A stretch of DNA of 64,000 bases from assembly GCA_001898035.1 (NCBI GenBank), contig MKRX01000005.1:272541-336540 (forward strand), read 5' to 3'. Origin of the DNA: Armatimonadetes bacterium 55-13 (GTDB lineage: Bacteria > Armatimonadota > Fimbriimonadia > Fimbriimonadales > Fimbriimonadaceae). How positions within the stretch are numbered: the first letter of the stretch is position 1; each line of letters starts with the position of its first letter. Under the pieces are notes generated by a model. That model saw only the letters and a list, made by a program, of their open reading frames with translations, made no database searches and was not told the origin of the DNA. The position numbers and the translations under genes are program-made. This document shows, in pieces, positions 48,485-58,270 of the stretch.

Positions 48485-49009
48485 TTATTTCACTTGTTGA
48501 AATTGACTGCCCTCGCCCTTGGCTCCCGGAGCAATCATCATCACCGTTCGTCCCTTTGAGTCTTGGGACATTTTCCAACCGTAAGGAGAAGCCGCTTCCT
48601 TTTTGAGTTCGTCTTCGGTCATGGAGCGGTCAAAGTTGTATTTGGACACGCGGTTATCCTGAGAAATAAATCGGCCCTTCGCGGCCTTCAAGGTGAAGAC
48701 CCCATTGGAAACGATCAACTTGCCCTCAGATTCGCTAAAAACCTTAGTGGTCCATCCCGCCGTTGGGGATTGTTCGACATAAAAGTACTTCTTGTAACTG
48801 CCATCTTTCCTAAAGATGAAGTAGCAGGACATTCCGCCCCCATGTCCAAGGTAGGCGCCGTTAGACTTGTCATAAAACGTCGTCGGGTTGATGTTTCCCC
48901 AACGCCATTCGCCAACCATTTGCGAGGGGATCGTGTCGGCAGTCTTTGCCACCGCAACAACGGAGAGTGCCGCAAGGGCAATGTAAGTTAATCCAGTTCG
49001 TGTTTTCAT
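48485..49009 (-). CDS. Secreted protein of unknown function
   Basis: 174 residues. Signal peptide MKTRTGLTYIALAALSVVAVAK. The mature part begins PSQMVGEWRWGNINPTTFYD and continues with FRKDGSYKKYFYVEQ, a lipocalin-like small beta-barrel pattern (GxW near the start); that fold is inference. ATG 49009 is preferred over an upstream ATG (49081) because of the signal peptide. It is inserted on the opposite strand between fusA and tuf. Confidence 0.72.
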   Translation of the reverse strand: MKTRTGLTYIALAALSVVAVAKTADTIPSQMVGEWRWGNINPTTFYDKSNGAYLGHGGGMSCYFIFRKDGSYKKYFYVEQSPTAGWTTKVFSESEGKLIVSNGVFTLKAAKGRFISQDNRVSKYNFDRSMTEDELKKEAASPYGWKMSQDSKGRTVMMIAPGAKGEGSQFQQVK

Positions 49010-49176
49010 CCTTTCAATCCAATCCGGCATCCTCAATAGGCGCCGCGCCAGAAACCGTACCGCCCAATGGAGGGCTGACAATTCCGCACTGGGACCAAGG
49101 ATTGGGACCTGTTAAGAAGATTAGGGCCGAAGGCTGGTTGATATGGTGGACATTCGGCAAACCAGGGCCTACGGCA

Positions 49177-49206
49177 TTGCGGAACTAGGGAGGTGGACGG
49201 TAAAAT
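49177..49206 (+). promoter_or_regulatory. Promoter of tuf
   Basis: TTGCGG (49177-49182), 18-bp spacer, TAAAAT (49201-49206); predicted start near 49213. Confidence 0.62.
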
Positions 49207-49212
49207 GCTGGA

Positions 49213-49300
49213 TTGTCGTTAACCCCTCCGTGTGGTTGGGGTGAGACCGAAATCGGGCGACGGGTCGCCCTCCTAACCACAAAGGACTTAGAAGAAATCA
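49213..49300 (+). promoter_or_regulatory. tuf leader with nested hairpin
   Basis: GTGGTT (49232-49237) pairs with AACCAC (49276-49281), enclosing GGGCGA-CGGG-TCGCCC. No T tract follows, so it is more likely a translation or stability element than a terminator. Confidence 0.5.
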
Positions 49301-50518
49301 ATGGCAAGAGCTAAATTCGAGAGAACTAAGCCGCACGTCAACATTGGCACTATCGGCCACGTCGACCACGGCAAGACGACTTTGACCGCCGCGATCACCG
49401 GCGTTCTCCAGACCCTGGGTCTGGCCCAGGCTCGTAAGTACGACGAGATCGACTCCGCACCGGAAGAAAAGGCCCGCGGTATCACGATCAACATCTCCCA
49501 CCAGGAGTACGAGACCCAGACGCGACACTACGCTCACGTTGACTGTCCTGGCCACGCCGACTTCATCAAGAACATGATCACCGGCGCTGCTCAGATGGAT
49601 GGCGCGATCCTCGTTGTTGCTGGAACCGACGGTCCCATGCAACAGACCCGAGAGCACATCCTCCTGGCCCGTCAGGTCGGTGTTCCTTATATCGTCGTGT
49701 TCATCAACAAGGTTGACCAGGTTGACGATCCCGAACTGCTTGAGCTCGTCGAGATGGAAATCCGAGAGTTGCTCAGCAAGTACGGCTTCGACGGCGACAA
49801 CACCCCGATCATCAAGGGTTCCGCTCGAAAGGCTCTCGACCAGGTCGAGGCTGGCACCGTTAACGTCGACAGCCCCGAGGTCAAGCCGATCATCGAGCTG
49901 ATGGACGCCGTTGACAGCTACATCCCGACTCCTGAGCGAGACAAGGACAAGCCGTTCCTCATGGCCGTTGAAGACGTCTTCACGATCACCGGTCGCGGTA
50001 CCGTTGCTACGGGCCGTGTCGAGCGCGGTCAGCTGAAGTCGATGGAAGAAGTTGAGATCGTTGGTCTCTCCGAAGCTCCTCGCAAGACGGTCTGTACGGG
50101 CGTTGAAATGTTCCGAAAGACCCTCGACTACTGCGAAGCCGGTGACAACGTTGGTCTGCTTCTCCGCGGTATCGACCGAACGACGATTGAGCGCGGCATG
50201 GTTGTCTGTAAGCCAGGCTCCATCAAGCCTCACCGAAAGTTCAAGGGCGAAGTTTACGTCCTGTCGAAGGAAGAGGGCGGTCGACACACCCCGTTCGTTT
50301 CGGGTTACCGACCTCAGTTCTTCTTCCGCACCACGGACGTGACCGGTACGCTCAGCCTGCCGGACGGCGTCGAAATGGTTATGCCCGGTGACAACATCAC
50401 CATGAGCATCGAGCTCATCGAAGGCAAGCCGGTTGCTATCGAGCAGGGCTCCAAGTTCTCCATCCGTGAGGGTGGCCGAACCGTTGGCGCTGGCACGATC
50501 ACCGAGATCCTCGACTAA
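49301..50518 (+). CDS. tuf: Elongation factor Tu
   Basis: 405 residues. G1 [15 protein letters not shown], switch [20 protein letters not shown]3 [25 protein letters not shown]4 NKVD. Domains 2 and 3 are complete to GTITEILD. Only one tuf copy is in the window. It is a single-gene unit with its own leader and terminator. Confidence 0.98.
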   Translation: MARAKFERTKPHVNIGTIGHVDHGKTTLTAAITGVLQTLGLAQARKYDEIDSAPEEKARGITINISHQEYETQTRHYAHVDCPGHADFIKNMITGAAQMDGAILVVAGTDGPMQQTREHILLARQVGVPYIVVFINKVDQVDDPELLELVEMEIRELLSKYGFDGDNTPIIKGSARKALDQVEAGTVNVDSPEVKPIIELMDAVDSYIPTPERDKDKPFLMAVEDVFTITGRGTVATGRVERGQLKSMEEVEIVGLSEAPRKTVCTGVEMFRKTLDYCEAGDNVGLLLRGIDRTTIERGMVVCKPGSIKPHRKFKGEVYVLSKEEGGRHTPFVSGYRPQFFFRTTDVTGTLSLPDGVEMVMPGDNITMSIELIEGKPVAIEQGSKFSIREGGRTVGAGTITEILD

Positions 50519-50538
50519 TCTCGAAGATCTAAAGAGTT

Positions 50539-50570
50539 AAAGGCGGCTCCCAATCGGGAGCCGCCTTTTT
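50539..50570 (+). terminator. Terminator of tuf
   Basis: AAAGGCGGCTCC-N6-GGAGCCGCCTTT, a perfect 12-bp stem followed by TT; 20 bases after the stop. Confidence 0.92.
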
Positions 50571-50642
50571 CTTACCCAAAGATAGCTCTCTATGCTAACG
50601 CAAGTAAGTAACGTTTTAGCGGAGACGATTTTACAATTCGGC

Positions 50643-51248
50643 ATGCGTGCATTAACAATCGCCTTTGCCTTGGCCGCGCTCGCCTTCGCCTCCGCCCAAC
50701 GCGGAAACAAAGGCCCTGACGTGAATTCCAAACGGAACGAGCGCGCGCCCACCTACACCAAAATGACCGACGCCCAGGTCCATGCCAAGATCGACTACCA
50801 AGTCGGAAAGGCCAAGTATCAGGGCCCCGCCAGGCTCCCACCGCAACTCAATGCCCGTAAGCCCTGGATCACCGGCGCCAACATCGACGTCTACCGTCCC
50901 GGACGCTGGGATTCAAGTTACAACGTGGTCTTCTTTCGCACCATCGTAACGGGAGATTCCGTAGGGGAGTGGGATGGATCGGTCGGTTACGTTGAATTTA
51001 AGCCGCCCTCCACCGGCCAATACCTCGTAATGACCCACTTCTCCGGTTATAAAGCCCGCTGTGATGTCTCGGGTCCATGGGGCGTTTCAAGCAGTGCCAC
51101 GGAAACGACCTCCGAAGAAGGATTGGTGGCTACGGTCTACACCGCAACCAATACGAACAAGCTCTATTTCACCTTCAACTTCAAGCGCACCGACGGAAAC
51201 ACCTTGAGTACGGCCTACTGGCGTGGGACCGAATTCGTAAAGCTGTGA
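50643..51248 (+). CDS. Secreted protein of unknown function
   Basis: 201 residues. Signal peptide [19 protein letters not shown], a basic linker ([20 protein letters not shown]), then a beta-rich region with [25 protein letters not shown] that looks like a jelly-roll or carbohydrate-binding sandwich; this is inference. ATG 50643 chosen for the signal peptide (the frame is open to 50592). It lies between the tuf terminator and rpsJ, interrupting the usual tuf-rpsJ adjacency. Confidence 0.7.
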   Translation: MRALTIAFALAALAFASAQRGNKGPDVNSKRNERAPTYTKMTDAQVHAKIDYQVGKAKYQGPARLPPQLNARKPWITGANIDVYRPGRWDSSYNVVFFRTIVTGDSVGEWDGSVGYVEFKPPSTGQYLVMTHFSGYKARCDVSGPWGVSSSATETTSEEGLVATVYTATNTNKLYFTFNFKRTDGNTLSTAYWRGTEFVKL

Positions 51249-51366
51249 AGTTGGGTACAATGTCGTGTCCACCGAGAGGTTGGGGTCGATTGCCGTCGGC
51301 TCGTTTTTCGCGGTGGGATTTGATCGGCAGCTTATGGCTGCCGTTTCAATGTATCGGAAGGCAAAA

Positions 51367-51669
51367 ATGAAAGTACGAATTCGATTACGAGCATACGATC
51401 ACCGTATCATCGATCAGTCGGCTGAGAAGATCACCGACACCGCCAAGCGAACCGGCGCCCGAGTCAGCGGCCCGATCCCGCTTCCCACCAATATCCGACG
51501 CTTCTGCGTCATCCGCGGTCCGCACATCGACAAGGAGTCGATGGAGCACTTCGAACTCCGCACCCACAACCGGCTCATCGATATCCTTGAGCCCACCAAT
51601 AAGACCATCGACGCCCTCATGCGCTTGGACCTTCCGAGCGGCGTGGACATCGAAATCAAGTCTGCCTAA
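51367..51669 (+). CDS. rpsJ: 30S ribosomal protein S10
   Basis: 100 residues: [90 protein letters not shown] upstream of ATG 51367 sets the start; the frame is open farther up. S10 is also the NusG-linked transcription factor NusE. It is not directly followed by rplC but by a hairpin and a new promoter. Confidence 0.97.
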   Translation: MKVRIRLRAYDHRIIDQSAEKITDTAKRTGARVSGPIPLPTNIRRFCVIRGPHIDKESMEHFELRTHNRLIDILEPTNKTIDALMRLDLPSGVDIEIKSA

Positions 51670-51685
51670 GTTTAAGAATCAAGAG

Positions 51686-51716
51686 CGGCTCGCTGGAGAA
51701 ACCCTCCGGCGGGCCG
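51686..51716 (+). terminator. Hairpin after rpsJ
   Basis: A 13-bp stem, with a few G-U pairs, from CGGCTCGCTGGAG to CTCCGGCGGGCCG with an AAACC-type loop, 17 bases after the rpsJ stop. The following TCTTCGTG is only weakly T-rich, so termination may be partial. Confidence 0.6.
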
Positions 51717-51798
51717 TCTTCGTGTCCGCCGGGCCAAAAGAGTAAAGACGAAGCAAAGCGGGGAATAGTCGTTCGACCTACTCAGCCTTAATGCTTCC

Positions 51799-51828
51799 TT
51801 GACTTTTCCACCTGTAGGTGGGTACATT
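51799..51828 (+). promoter_or_regulatory. Promoter of the rplC-rplE operon
   Basis: TTGACT (51799-51804), 18-bp spacer, TACATT (51823-51828). Predicted start near 51835. Confidence 0.78.
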
Positions 51829-51834
51829 TTCCCG

Positions 51835-52013
51835 TCGGTCCGAAAGGATCGCAAATTCGACGGCTTCAAGCCGGAGACGAGTGTCGCCCCCGTCTTTTCG
51901 GGGCAACGACCGCACCGAGCGTCTCGCCTGGCAATCGAAGCTGTACGAATACCGCTAATACGGTGCATCTTCGTCCTGCCTGCCAGGATGTTGACGCCCC
52001 AAAGGAGTTGCTG
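51835..52013 (+). promoter_or_regulatory. Structured leader of the rplC-rplE operon
   Basis: About 180 nt with several helices, including GACGGCTTCAAGCCG near 51857 and GCCCCC-GTCTTTTC-GGGGC near 51886-51904. No terminator-like T run is seen. Position before rplC-rplD suggests ribosomal-protein feedback (L4 does this in other bacteria, but upstream of rpsJ). Ends with AAAGGAG before rplC. Confidence 0.5.
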
Positions 52014-52640
52014 ATGATTCCAGGCATCCTGGGAACAAAAATTGGTATGACACACCTCTTCACGGAAGAGGGAAAGATGGTGCCGGTAACCGTTATCCAA
52101 GCGGGCCCGGTCTATGTGACGCAGATTAAGACGGAAGAGACGGACGGCTATAGCGCGGTCCAGGTCGGATTTGGCGAAGCCAAAGACAAGCACCTCACCT
52201 TCCCGAAGTACGGCCACCTCAAGAAGGCGGGCGTCAGCAAGAATCTGCGCACCCTCCGCGAATTTCGCGTGAGTGAGACTGCCGGTATCGAGCTAGGTCA
52301 AGAATTCAAGGCTGACGTTTTCGCTGAAGGCGAGAAAATCACGGTAACCAGCAAGAGCAAGGGCCGAGGTTTTGCCGGTGGTGTGAAGCGTTATCACTTC
52401 AAAGGCCAGCACATGACCCACGGTTACATGACCCACCGACGCCCGCTCTCCAGCGGTGCTACCGGTCCTCAGCGCGTCTTCAAAGGCGTGAAGAAGCCCG
52501 GTCACATGGGTGATGCAACGGTGACCCAAAAGGGTCTGAAGATCGTTAAGGTCGATGCTGAGCGAAATCTGATTCTCGTCGATGGTAGCGTGGCTGGTCC
52601 AAACGGCGCGCTTGTGGTCATCAACAAGGCGGCGAGGTAA
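52014..52640 (+). CDS. rplC: 50S ribosomal protein L3
   Basis: 208 residues: IPGILGTKIGMTHLFTEEGKMVPVTVIQAGP, KGRGFAGGVKRYHFKGQHMTHG, HRRPLSSGATGPQRVFKGVKKPGHMG. L3 is an early assembly protein near the peptidyl-transferase centre. ATG 52014 with AAAGGAG eight bases upstream; the frame is open back into the leader. Confidence 0.97.
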   Translation: MIPGILGTKIGMTHLFTEEGKMVPVTVIQAGPVYVTQIKTEETDGYSAVQVGFGEAKDKHLTFPKYGHLKKAGVSKNLRTLREFRVSETAGIELGQEFKADVFAEGEKITVTSKSKGRGFAGGVKRYHFKGQHMTHGYMTHRRPLSSGATGPQRVFKGVKKPGHMGDATVTQKGLKIVKVDAERNLILVDGSVAGPNGALVVINKAAR

Positions 52641-52645
52641 GCAAG

Positions 52646-53317
52646 ATGTCATCCATCGAGATTAAAGATACAAAGGGCAAGAAGGTCGGAACCCACGAGT
52701 TCTCGAAGGCCATCGCGGAAGCGAATCCTTCGATCTCTACCGTTCACCGAACCGTCGTTGCCGAAGAAGCCAATAAGCGCCAAGGCACCCAAAAGACCAA
52801 GACCCGAAGCGAAGTTCGTGGTGGTGGTCGAAAGCCGTACAAGCAGAAGAAGACCGGTAACGCCCGACAGGGTTCGATCCGATCCCCACACTATGCTCAC
52901 GGCGGTATGGCGCTTGCGCTGACTCCTCGAGACTACGACAAGAAGGTCAACAAGAAGGAGCGCCGAGCGGCGATCCTGGGCGCTCTGAATCAAAAGGTTC
53001 AAGCGGGTGATCTGGCTATCGCCGATGCGATCACCTTCACTGAAGCCAAGACGAAGAGTGCCGTTGAAGTTCTGAAGGCGTTTGGTCTGGAAGGAACTCG
53101 CCGAGTGCTGGTTATCCTTGCTCAATACGATGAAACCACGTACAAGAGCTTCCGAAACATCCCGTCCGTAACGGTTCGCACCGCTCCCGCCTCTTCGGCC
53201 GGCGGCGCCGAAGCCGCCAAAACGGCTGCGTTCTCCACCCGAGACGTGATGGTCGCTCACAAGGTCCTCATCACCAAGGATGCCCTTGCCAAGATTGAGG
53301 AGGTTTGGGCGAAGTGA
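52646..53317 (+). CDS. rplD: 50S ribosomal protein L4
   Basis: 223 residues: the extended loop KTRSEVRGGGRKPYKQKKTGNARQGSIRSPHYAHGG lines the exit tunnel; the C-terminal domain includes the TRRVLVIL and NIPSVTVRTA segments. The C-terminal tail has a short Ala-rich stretch (APASSAGGAEAAKTAA). Five bases after rplC; its TGA overlaps the rplW GTG. Confidence 0.97.
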   Translation: MSSIEIKDTKGKKVGTHEFSKAIAEANPSISTVHRTVVAEEANKRQGTQKTKTRSEVRGGGRKPYKQKKTGNARQGSIRSPHYAHGGMALALTPRDYDKKVNKKERRAAILGALNQKVQAGDLAIADAITFTEAKTKSAVEVLKAFGLEGTRRVLVILAQYDETTYKSFRNIPSVTVRTAPASSAGGAEAAKTAAFSTRDVMVAHKVLITKDALAKIEEVWAK

Positions 53318-53658
53318 GGAACCCCTACGATATCATCGTTGCCCCGCACATCACTGAGAAGTCGGTATCGCTTTCCTATGGCGATCCCAACATCAAAGAT
53401 GAAGCGAATTTGGTCCGCAAATATACGTTCATCGTAGCCAAGAATGCGAACAAGATCGAAATCAAGCAAGCGCTTGAGGCGATCTACAACGCCGGCAAGA
53501 AGAAGGGTGAGGCTATCACCATCGAGTCGGTTCGAACAGTTCGCGTCCTCGGTAAAAAGCGACGACGAAGCCAGAAGAGCTCCGGTTACGAACCGGATCG
53601 CAAGAAGGCCATCGTAACGCTCGGTAAGGGCCAGCTCTTGGAGGACTACGGAGTCTAA
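53314..53658 (+). CDS. rplW: 50S ribosomal protein L23
   Basis: 114 residues: [60 protein letters not shown]23 is at the tunnel exit where trigger factor and SRP dock. GTG 53314 overlaps the rplD stop (GTGA) with AGGAGG ten bases upstream; an in-frame TTG at 53305 is too close to that site. Confidence 0.96.
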   Translation: MRNPYDIIVAPHITEKSVSLSYGDPNIKDEANLVRKYTFIVAKNANKIEIKQALEAIYNAGKKKGEAITIESVRTVRVLGKKRRRSQKSSGYEPDRKKAIVTLGKGQLLEDYGV

Positions 53659-53659
53659 G

Positions 53660-54490
53660 ATGCCTACTCGACAGTACAAACCGACGTCGCCTGGCCGACG
53701 CTTCATGATCACCGGAACCTACGAGGAGATCACGAAGGGCAAGCCGGAACGCAAACTTACCAAAGCCAAGCCGAAGTCCGGTGGCCGCAACAGTAGCGGT
53801 CGTCTGACCTCCGGTAACCGAGGCGGCGGTAACAAGACTCGCTATCGAATTATCGACTTCAAGCGAAACAAAGACGGAGTGGTTGCCAAGGTCGCCGCGA
53901 TCGAATACGATCCGAACCGAACCTGCCGCATCGCCCTTCTTCACTACCTTGATGGCGAAAAGCGCTACATCCTCGCGCCGAAGAACCTGGTCGTTGGCCA
54001 GCGAGTTCAAAGCGGGGAAGGCGCCGACATTTTGCCGGGCAACGCTCTTCCTTTGAAGAACATCCCGCTCGGTACCCTCGTGCACAACATCGAACTGCAG
54101 CCTAACCGCGGTGGTCAGATGGTTCGTGCCGCAGGAACCGCCGCTCAGGTCATGGCTAAGGAAGGCACCTATGTCACCCTTCGCCTGCCCAGCGGTGAAA
54201 TGAGAATGGTTCACAACACCTGCAAAGCGACCGTCGGCGAAGTCGGCAACGCTGAGCACGAGAACGAGTCGATCGGTAAGGCCGGTAAAAACCGTGGCCT
54301 GGGCCGCAAGCCGCACGTTCGTGGTGTTGTTAAGTCTCCGCGAGACCACCCGCACGGTGGTGGTGAGGCGAAGTCTCCGGTTGGACGCCGTAAGGGTCCG
54401 GTCGACCGATGGGGCAACAAGGCCCTCGGTGAAAAGACTCGCCGTAACAAGCGCTCGAACAAGTTCATTGTTCGAAGGAGAAACGGCTAG
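53660..54490 (+). CDS. rplB: 50S ribosomal protein L2
   Basis: 276 residues: [39 protein letters not shown], and the peptidyl-transferase-adjacent [24 protein letters not shown] with its conserved His. Starts one base after the rplW stop. Confidence 0.98.
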   Translation: MPTRQYKPTSPGRRFMITGTYEEITKGKPERKLTKAKPKSGGRNSSGRLTSGNRGGGNKTRYRIIDFKRNKDGVVAKVAAIEYDPNRTCRIALLHYLDGEKRYILAPKNLVVGQRVQSGEGADILPGNALPLKNIPLGTLVHNIELQPNRGGQMVRAAGTAAQVMAKEGTYVTLRLPSGEMRMVHNTCKATVGEVGNAEHENESIGKAGKNRGLGRKPHVRGVVKSPRDHPHGGGEAKSPVGRRKGPVDRWGNKALGEKTRRNKRSNKFIVRRRNG

Positions 54491-54505
54491 TAAGGAGACC
54501 GAATT

Positions 54506-54586
54506 CAGGGTGCCAGAGTCAGTTGGTCTGATTCCTGCACCCTGGTTCAAGTCCCCTGAAGTGCACTGCCCCCTGGCTCGCCAGGG
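54506..54586 (+). promoter_or_regulatory. Two hairpins in the rplB-rpsS spacer
   Basis: CAGGGTGC (54506-54513) pairs with GCACCCTG (54537-54544), then CCCTGG-CTCG-CCAGGG (54571-54586). They precede the rpsS ribosome site (ACAGGAG) in an unusually long 116-base spacer and may control rpsS translation or transcript processing. Confidence 0.5.
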
Positions 54587-54606
54587 AAGGTTAACACAGG
54601 AGAAAC

Positions 54607-54894
54607 ATGGCAAGAAGCTTAAAGAAAGGATTTTTTGTCGACGACCACCTCATGAAGAAGGTGGTGGACCTGAATACAAAAGGCGAGCGAAAGCTCATCA
54701 AGACTTGGTCCCGTCGATCAACCATTACCCCGGACTTCGTCGGGCACACGTTTGCTGTCCACGATGGTCGAAAGCACGTACCGGTTCTCGTTACCGAGAA
54801 CATGATCGGGCACAAGCTCGGTGAATTTGCTCCGACCCGCACGTTCCGCGGTCACGCTGGCCAGTTGGCTGAGCGAGGTGCGAAGCTCCGATAA
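54607..54894 (+). CDS. rpsS: 30S ribosomal protein S19
   Basis: 95 residues: [70 protein letters not shown]19 is in the 30S head, paired with S13. Complete. Confidence 0.98.
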   Translation: MARSLKKGFFVDDHLMKKVVDLNTKGERKLIKTWSRRSTITPDFVGHTFAVHDGRKHVPVLVTENMIGHKLGEFAPTRTFRGHAGQLAERGAKLR

Positions 54895-54976
54895 GACCCA
54901 GTGAACCTAGAGTCCGCAAAGGTAAACTAAACGGCTTTTGCGAGGCATATAGGCAGCTGAAATAAGGCAGAAAACG

Positions 54977-55585
54977 ATGGAAGTCAGAGCAGTCGGAAAA
55001 TTTATGAGGGTGCAGCCCCGAAAGGTCCGTATTATCGCGGATCAGGTGCGCGGTCGAAACGCTGTCCATGCCGCCGCACTCCTGCAGTATCACACCAGCA
55101 AGGGTGCTCACCTGCTGAGAAAGGTTTTGGTAAGCGCGATGGCAAACGCTCAGGAGAACCACGGGATTTCGCCCGAGACCCTGAGCATCTCCACGATCAT
55201 GGTTGACGAAGGCCCGCGCCTCAAGCGCATGCAGGCCCGAGCCATGGGACGTGGTAATCGCATTATCAAGAAGACGAGCCACATCACCGTGGTGGTTGAA
55301 GAAGTCGAAGCCGTCAAGGCCGTAAAGCCGCATGGCACCAAGGCTAAGCCGCGACCGACGTTCGCCACCGCTGGTAAGGGCAAATCCAAGGCTAAGAAGG
55401 CCGCTGAGGAGACCAAGGTCGATGCAGCGCCCGTGGCCGAGGAAACCCCGGTCGAGGAAGTAACCACCTCCACCGAGGAAGTCATTTCGGAATCGACGCC
55501 TGAGGCGGAAGCAACGACTGAAGCTGCCCCCGCCGAAGAGGCCAACGCTGAGGCTGAGGCCTCTGACGAGAAGGGAGCTGAGTAA
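54977..55585 (+). CDS. rplV: 50S ribosomal protein L22 with long acidic C-terminal extension
   Basis: 202 residues. The L22 core (residues 1 to about 112) is normal: [36 protein letters not shown], the tunnel beta-hairpin [24 protein letters not shown]. It is followed by a basic linker and about 65 residues rich in Glu, Ala, Thr and Val. The tail is likely disordered on the ribosome surface. The next gene starts two bases after the stop. Confidence 0.96.
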   Translation: MEVRAVGKFMRVQPRKVRIIADQVRGRNAVHAAALLQYHTSKGAHLLRKVLVSAMANAQENHGISPETLSISTIMVDEGPRLKRMQARAMGRGNRIIKKTSHITVVVEEVEAVKAVKPHGTKAKPRPTFATAGKGKSKAKKAAEETKVDAAPVAEETPVEEVTTSTEEVISESTPEAEATTEAAPAEEANAEAEASDEKGAE

Positions 55586-55587
55586 CT

Positions 55588-56412
55588 TTGGGTCAGAAGA
55601 TACATCCAGTTGGTTTTCGCGTTGGAGTTATCCGGGGCTTTGATAGCCACTGGTACTTCAACAAGAAAGGCTACGGCCCTGCGCTTCTGCAGGACCACAA
55701 AATTCGACGTTATATCAAGAATCGCGTAGGTCTCGGCAACGTTTCCCGAGTCGAGATCGAGCGAGCTGCGAACCGCGTGAAGGTCACCATCTTCACTGCT
55801 CGCCCCGGCGCCATTATCGGCCGTGGCGGTAAGGGTATCGATGAGCTTACGGACTTTCTTAACCGAATGGTTCGCAAGACCGATCCTAACAACGTGGTTC
55901 AGGTCAACGTAACCGAGGTTCGCCAGCCTGAGCTCGATGCTCAGTTGGTCGCCGAGAACATCTGCCAGCAGCTTGAGAAGCGAATTTCTCACCGCCGCGC
56001 CATGCGACAAGCCATGACTCGCTGTATGCGAATGAATGGCCGAGGCATCAAGGTTCAGGTTTCGGGGCGCCTTGGTGGCGCTGAAATCGCTCGAACCGAA
56101 GGCGACAAGGTCGGTAAGATCCCGCTTCACACGATTCGAGCCGATATCGACTACGGAGTTGCCGTTGCTAATACCGTTTACGGTAGCGTCGGCTGCAAAG
56201 TTTGGATCTATAAGGGTGAAGTTCTTCCGGAGCGAAAGCTGCGAGAGATGGAAGCCCAGGCCCCCGCTCCGCGACGACGAGAGCGAAACGCTGAAGCTCC
56301 GGCTCCACAAGCCTTTGCCTCAACTCAGGCAGAAGCTCCAACTCCGGCTCCAGCTCCAGCTCCTGCTGAAACCCCGGCGGCGGCGCCTAGCACTACTGGA
56401 GGCGAAGCCTAA
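55588..56412 (+). CDS. rpsC: 30S ribosomal protein S3 with Pro/Ala-rich tail
   Basis: 274 residues. KH domain with [18 protein letters not shown], and [39 protein letters not shown]. The last 50 residues are Ala/Pro/Glu-rich (repeated AP and TPAPAPAP), beyond the usual core. TTG start. The stop overlaps the rplP ATG (TAATG). Confidence 0.97.
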   Translation: MGQKIHPVGFRVGVIRGFDSHWYFNKKGYGPALLQDHKIRRYIKNRVGLGNVSRVEIERAANRVKVTIFTARPGAIIGRGGKGIDELTDFLNRMVRKTDPNNVVQVNVTEVRQPELDAQLVAENICQQLEKRISHRRAMRQAMTRCMRMNGRGIKVQVSGRLGGAEIARTEGDKVGKIPLHTIRADIDYGVAVANTVYGSVGCKVWIYKGEVLPERKLREMEAQAPAPRRRERNAEAPAPQAFASTQAEAPTPAPAPAPAETPAAAPSTTGGEA

Positions 56413-56873
56413 TGTTGATGCCCAAGCGAGTTAAAGAAGGCCGCAGAAAAATGCACCGCGGCCGAATGAAGGGCCAGGCCACCCAGGGAAATCGCATTTC
56501 CTTCGGCGAATACGCCATCGTTGCTCTTGAGCCAGCATGGATTACGAGTCGACAAATTGAAGCCGCTCGTATCGCCATGACCCGCCACATCAAGCGCGGT
56601 GGTAAGGTCTGGATCCGAATCTTCCCCGACAAGTCCTACACCAAGAAGCCTCTCGAAACCCGTATGGGTAAGGGTAAGGCTCCGGTTGAGGGCTGGGTCG
56701 CGGTGGTAAAGCCTGGTCGAGTCCTTTTCGAAATGGCAGGTCCTGCTGAAGAACTGGCGAAGGAAGCTATGCGCCTCGCTATCTTCAAGCTCCCCATTCG
56801 ATGTAAGTTCGTGACCAAGCGAGACTTCGAAGTCATCCCAGCGGCAGTTGAGACTGAGGAGACGGCTGAGTAA
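56412..56873 (+). CDS. rplP: 50S ribosomal protein L16
   Basis: 153 residues: [98 protein letters not shown]. It binds near the A site. TAATG overlap with rpsC. Short acidic C-terminus. Confidence 0.98.
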   Translation: MLMPKRVKEGRRKMHRGRMKGQATQGNRISFGEYAIVALEPAWITSRQIEAARIAMTRHIKRGGKVWIRIFPDKSYTKKPLETRMGKGKAPVEGWVAVVKPGRVLFEMAGPAEELAKEAMRLAIFKLPIRCKFVTKRDFEVIPAAVETEETAE

Positions 56874-56880
56874 AGAACAA

Positions 56881-57087
56881 ATGAAAGATAACAAATCATC
56901 TGACCTTCGCGAAAAGTCGGTTCCTGAGCTCGAACAAATGGTTGAACAGGAGCGAGCTGCGCTCTATAAGGCACGCCGAGACCTGGTCTTCCGACAGATG
57001 ACCGATACGGCGAGTCTCAAGGTGCGACGACACAACATCGCCCGCATCCTTACAATCATCAACGAAAAGAAGCGAGGTAACGCGTAA
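56881..57087 (+). CDS. rpmC: 50S ribosomal protein L29
   Basis: 68 residues, two-helix protein: [62 protein letters not shown] 56881, seven bases after the rplP stop. Its TAA overlaps the rpsQ ATG. Confidence 0.95.
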   Translation: MKDNKSSDLREKSVPELEQMVEQERAALYKARRDLVFRQMTDTASLKVRRHNIARILTIINEKKRGNA

Positions 57088-57359
57088 TGGCAGAAAAGGC
57101 AAATACCGAAGCGCGTGCATTTCGCAAAGTTCGCGAAGGAATCGTCGTTTCGAACAAGATGGATAAGACGGTTGTCGTGAAGATTGAGCGACGTGTTCAG
57201 CACCCTCTCTACGGAAAGGTTGTTCTTCGAACCAACAAGCTCAAGGCTCATGACATCATCGGTTGCGACGAGGGAGATCGCGTCGAAATCATGGAGACCC
57301 GCCCGATCAGCAAGGATAAGCGCTGGCGCGTCACCCAGATTCTCGAGAAGGTTAAGTAA
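57087..57359 (+). CDS. rpsQ: 30S ribosomal protein S17
   Basis: 90 residues, OB fold: [75 protein letters not shown] overlap with rpmC. Confidence 0.97.
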   Translation: MAEKANTEARAFRKVREGIVVSNKMDKTVVVKIERRVQHPLYGKVVLRTNKLKAHDIIGCDEGDRVEIMETRPISKDKRWRVTQILEKVK

Positions 57360-57365
57360 CAACAG

Positions 57366-57393
57366 AAGCCATCCAACTCATCTTGGATGGCTT
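57366..57393 (+). promoter_or_regulatory. Perfect hairpin in the rpsQ-rplN spacer
   Basis: AAGCCATCCAA-N6-TTGGATGGCTT, an 11-bp stem seven bases after the rpsQ stop, without a T run. A processing, stability or partial-termination element. Confidence 0.6.
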
Positions 57394-57447
57394 ATCCCAC
57401 GCCTACCTTTCGCAAGAGAGATGGCCTCTGGACAAGGATAAAAAGCA

Positions 57448-57819
57448 ATGGTACAGCAATTTACAAGGCTCAAGGTAGCCGACAACTCGGGAGCGCGCGA
57501 TGTCATGTGTATCCGCGTTCTCAAAGGATCGCAGCCTCGCTATGGCACCATCGGCGACGTGATCGTGGCTTCCGTAAAGGTCGCCACTCCGAACATGCCG
57601 GTCAAGAAGGGCGATGTGATCAAGGCCGTTATCGTTCGAACGAAGCGCGCAGTGCGCCGAGTCGATGGATCGACTCTTCGATTCGACGACAACGCCTGCG
57701 TTGTGATTAACCCGAACAACATGGAGCCACGCGGCACTCGCATCTTCGGCCCGGTGGCCCGCGAGCTTCGCGATAAGAACTTCATGAAGATCGTTTCGCT
57801 TGCACCGGAGGTGCTCTAA
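57448..57819 (+). CDS. rplN: 50S ribosomal protein L14
   Basis: 123 residues: [93 protein letters not shown]. Complete. The TAA overlaps the rplX ATG. Confidence 0.98.
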   Translation: MVQQFTRLKVADNSGARDVMCIRVLKGSQPRYGTIGDVIVASVKVATPNMPVKKGDVIKAVIVRTKRAVRRVDGSTLRFDDNACVVINPNNMEPRGTRIFGPVARELRDKNFMKIVSLAPEVL

Positions 57820-58223
57820 TGCCTACCAAGGCTGAACTTAAGCAGCAAGCCAAAAACGTAAAGCTGAAGGTCAAGACTGGCGATTCCGTCATGATCATCG
57901 CTGGTAAGGACAAGGGACAGGTCGGCTTCGTCGCCGCCGTCTCCCCCAAAGAGCAGAAGGTCATCGTTCTCAAGAACAACGACGAGAACCCGGAACAGCC
58001 GCTGCCTTTGAACGCTGCGATCAAGCACCGAAAGGCGCGAACGCAGGGTGAGAAGAGCGCTCGAATCAAGATTCCGGTGCCCCTTCACGTCAGCAACGTT
58101 ATGGTCCTCGATCCGAAGACGGGTGAACCCACTCGAATCGGTCGAAAGAGGGAAGACGGCAAGCTCGTTCGCTATGCGAAGAAGAGCGGCGAAATCCTGA
58201 AGGATGTCAAGGAAGCGAAGTAA
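57819..58223 (+). CDS. rplX: 50S ribosomal protein L24
   Basis: 134 residues. KOW motif KTGDSVMIIAGKDKGQVGFVAAVSPKEQKVIVL, then PVPLHVSNVMVLDPKTGEPTRIGRKREDGKLVRYAKKSGE. About 25 residues longer than typical, mostly at the ends. TAATG overlap with rplN. Confidence 0.96.
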   Translation: MPTKAELKQQAKNVKLKVKTGDSVMIIAGKDKGQVGFVAAVSPKEQKVIVLKNNDENPEQPLPLNAAIKHRKARTQGEKSARIKIPVPLHVSNVMVLDPKTGEPTRIGRKREDGKLVRYAKKSGEILKDVKEAK

Positions 58224-58270
58224 CCTCGCTTCCGTAGGGCCTGGTCAGCAATCAGGCAAAGGGAAAAGAA

